NCBI GenBank assembly: GCA_963070105.1
Contig: OY718807.1
Span: 2,051,001-2,115,000 of the forward strand
Length of the DNA stretch: 64,000 nucleotides
Direction: 5' to 3'
Source: Litomosoides sigmodontis
Lineage: Eukaryota; Nematoda; Chromadorea; Rhabditida; Onchocercidae
Below the pieces are notes generated by a model. That model was not told the origin of the DNA. It was given only the letters and a program-made list of their open reading frames with translations, and made no database searches. Both the position numbers and the translations under genes were made by a program. Shown one piece after another: positions 62,922 to 64,000 of the stretch (the first letter of the stretch is position 1; every line of letters starts with the position of its first letter).

Positions 62922-64000
62922 TATATTGTCCCTCTTCTTCCCTTTTCACTTATACCACACTCCGACCCTATCCGCTATACGTATAGCTTTCTGCACACTT
63001 TTCTTTCTCCTCTCCTCTCTCTCTTTCTCTCCCCGTGCTATACGTGGCTTCCATGTGCCACTGTGCGAAAGTGGTGTGAGTAATAGGACCTTAGCACTTT
63101 TTCGGAGGAAGTGGTACGCACGAGGGGGTCACATATATATCGCCCCCCTCGCCCCTTCTTCATCTATGCAACCTATGCTTCATGCGAACACAACTTAGAC
63201 TAATCCATGCACTAGTCGGGCAGTGCTCGTCCCTCACGGCTGAAGTGCAACCGCGGCAGGTTGTCCGTCCATTGAATTAAACTTTGATTAGACCAGTGCG
63301 CAAGTGTGGCTTGCGTCAAGTATTCATAAGTGCTAGGCGTCTGATAGTGCTCGTCTTGATGAAGCACAATAGAATGAATCATCGTCTGTGACGTCGTCAG
63401 TCTTTCCGATCATTATCACTAATAATTTGACGTGCAAGTCTTTCCACCTCTTCGTTCTCTGTCACTCTCTCTCTCTCTCCTCCCTCTTCCGTGAACCACT
63501 TTATCACGTAGTCAAAAAAGTTACGAAGTCACGATTACAGGAATCATATGATATTTCATGAATTCATTTAAATATGAAATACGTGTAAATTGTATCACAG
63601 GTTAATACGTTTCACTGAACTGTCAGAAAGATAGAGAGAGAGAGAGGGAGAGAGAGCGAGGAGGAATTTTTTGGAAAATATGGTTGGTATTATTCAGAAC
63701 TTTTAAAAGTTTATCTCTTTTTTTATACGAAGAAAAACTGGACGTGACGTGACGTATACGCTGTTAGCAGAATTCATAGGATTTTAGATCAGATAATGAA
63801 AACAGTTCGTTTTTTTTTTCTTGAATTTTATAGCTCGTTTAAACGGCGGTAAATAGCCGTGAGCAATGAGCAATGAGTGCTCTAATGATAAAAGTGTTAC
63901 AGTTGGAGTTGGAAGGATGGTGATTAAAAGGAATTTTTATCTGATCCTCTCATCCTCAACTTGCAACATCATCATTTTCAATTATCACTACAAACTTGTG

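Larger units (their letters stand above)
61049..64000. other. Upstream flank of the GMEB-like gene
   Basis: The region holds a three-copy repeat (61320-61720), a short tandem duplication near 61849-61887, a GC-richer block (about 62280-62830), C-rich telomere-like sequence (62866-62921) and (CT)n/(GA)n tracts near 63465-63490 and 63631-63661. ORFs in the GC-richer block overlap on both strands and are microsatellite-like. The promoter of the GMEB-like gene should lie here, but no element could be assigned. Confidence 0.45.

Overview
The window is eukaryotic and most probably from a parasitic nematode of the filarial/spirurid kind. The evidence is strongly AT-rich intergenic DNA full of microsatellites, many small exons split by mostly 60-500 bp introns with TTTCAG/TTTTAG/ATAG acceptors, acceptor-like AGs a few bases before several start codons (as expected with spliced-leader trans-splicing), and a probable major-sperm-protein-type gene. 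No bacterial genes, CRISPR array, rRNA, tRNA or intact transposon was recognised. Exon boundaries below were assembled by hand from splice signals, reading phase and recalled family sequences.

Layout: (1) 1-3957 is repeat-rich DNA with a 26-bp minisatellite. (2) 3958-7284, minus strand: ten exons of an N-acetylglucosaminyltransferase I (MGAT1/GnT-I), 453 aa, a Golgi enzyme that opens the hybrid/complex N-glycan branch. (3) 7285-14815 has no convincing gene and includes a 149-bp (ACT)n tract. (4) 14816-21359, plus: 24 exons of ATP-citrate lyase, 1114 aa, followed by a microRNA-like hairpin in the probable 3' UTR. (5) 26245-35280, plus: about 24 exons of a two-BTB-domain protein orthologous to vertebrate BTBD8, about 992 aa. 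(6) 35281-41285 is intergenic. (7) 41286-49785, plus: 27 exons of a K-Cl cotransporter (SLC12 KCC family), about 1114 aa. (8) 51669-52268, minus: the last two exons of a probable MSP-domain-like protein whose 5' end was not found. (9) 57738-61048, minus: nine exons of a GMEB-like SAND-domain transcription regulator, 361 aa. (10) 61049-64000 holds a three-copy repeat, a GC-richer block and degenerate telomere-like C-rich sequence.

The genes look like an ordinary mix of housekeeping and regulatory loci rather than a functional cluster or operon: spacing is several kb and strands alternate. The most interesting points are an Asp in place of the regulatory Thr (Thr906 of mammalian KCC2) in the K-Cl cotransporter, the hairpin downstream of ATP-citrate lyase, a 27-bp tandem duplication over one ATP-citrate lyase splice acceptor, a possible alternative terminal exon in the BTBD8 gene, and a short strongly protein-like terminal exon at 55398-55467 that could not be linked to a gene. 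No previously undescribed multi-gene system was recognised.
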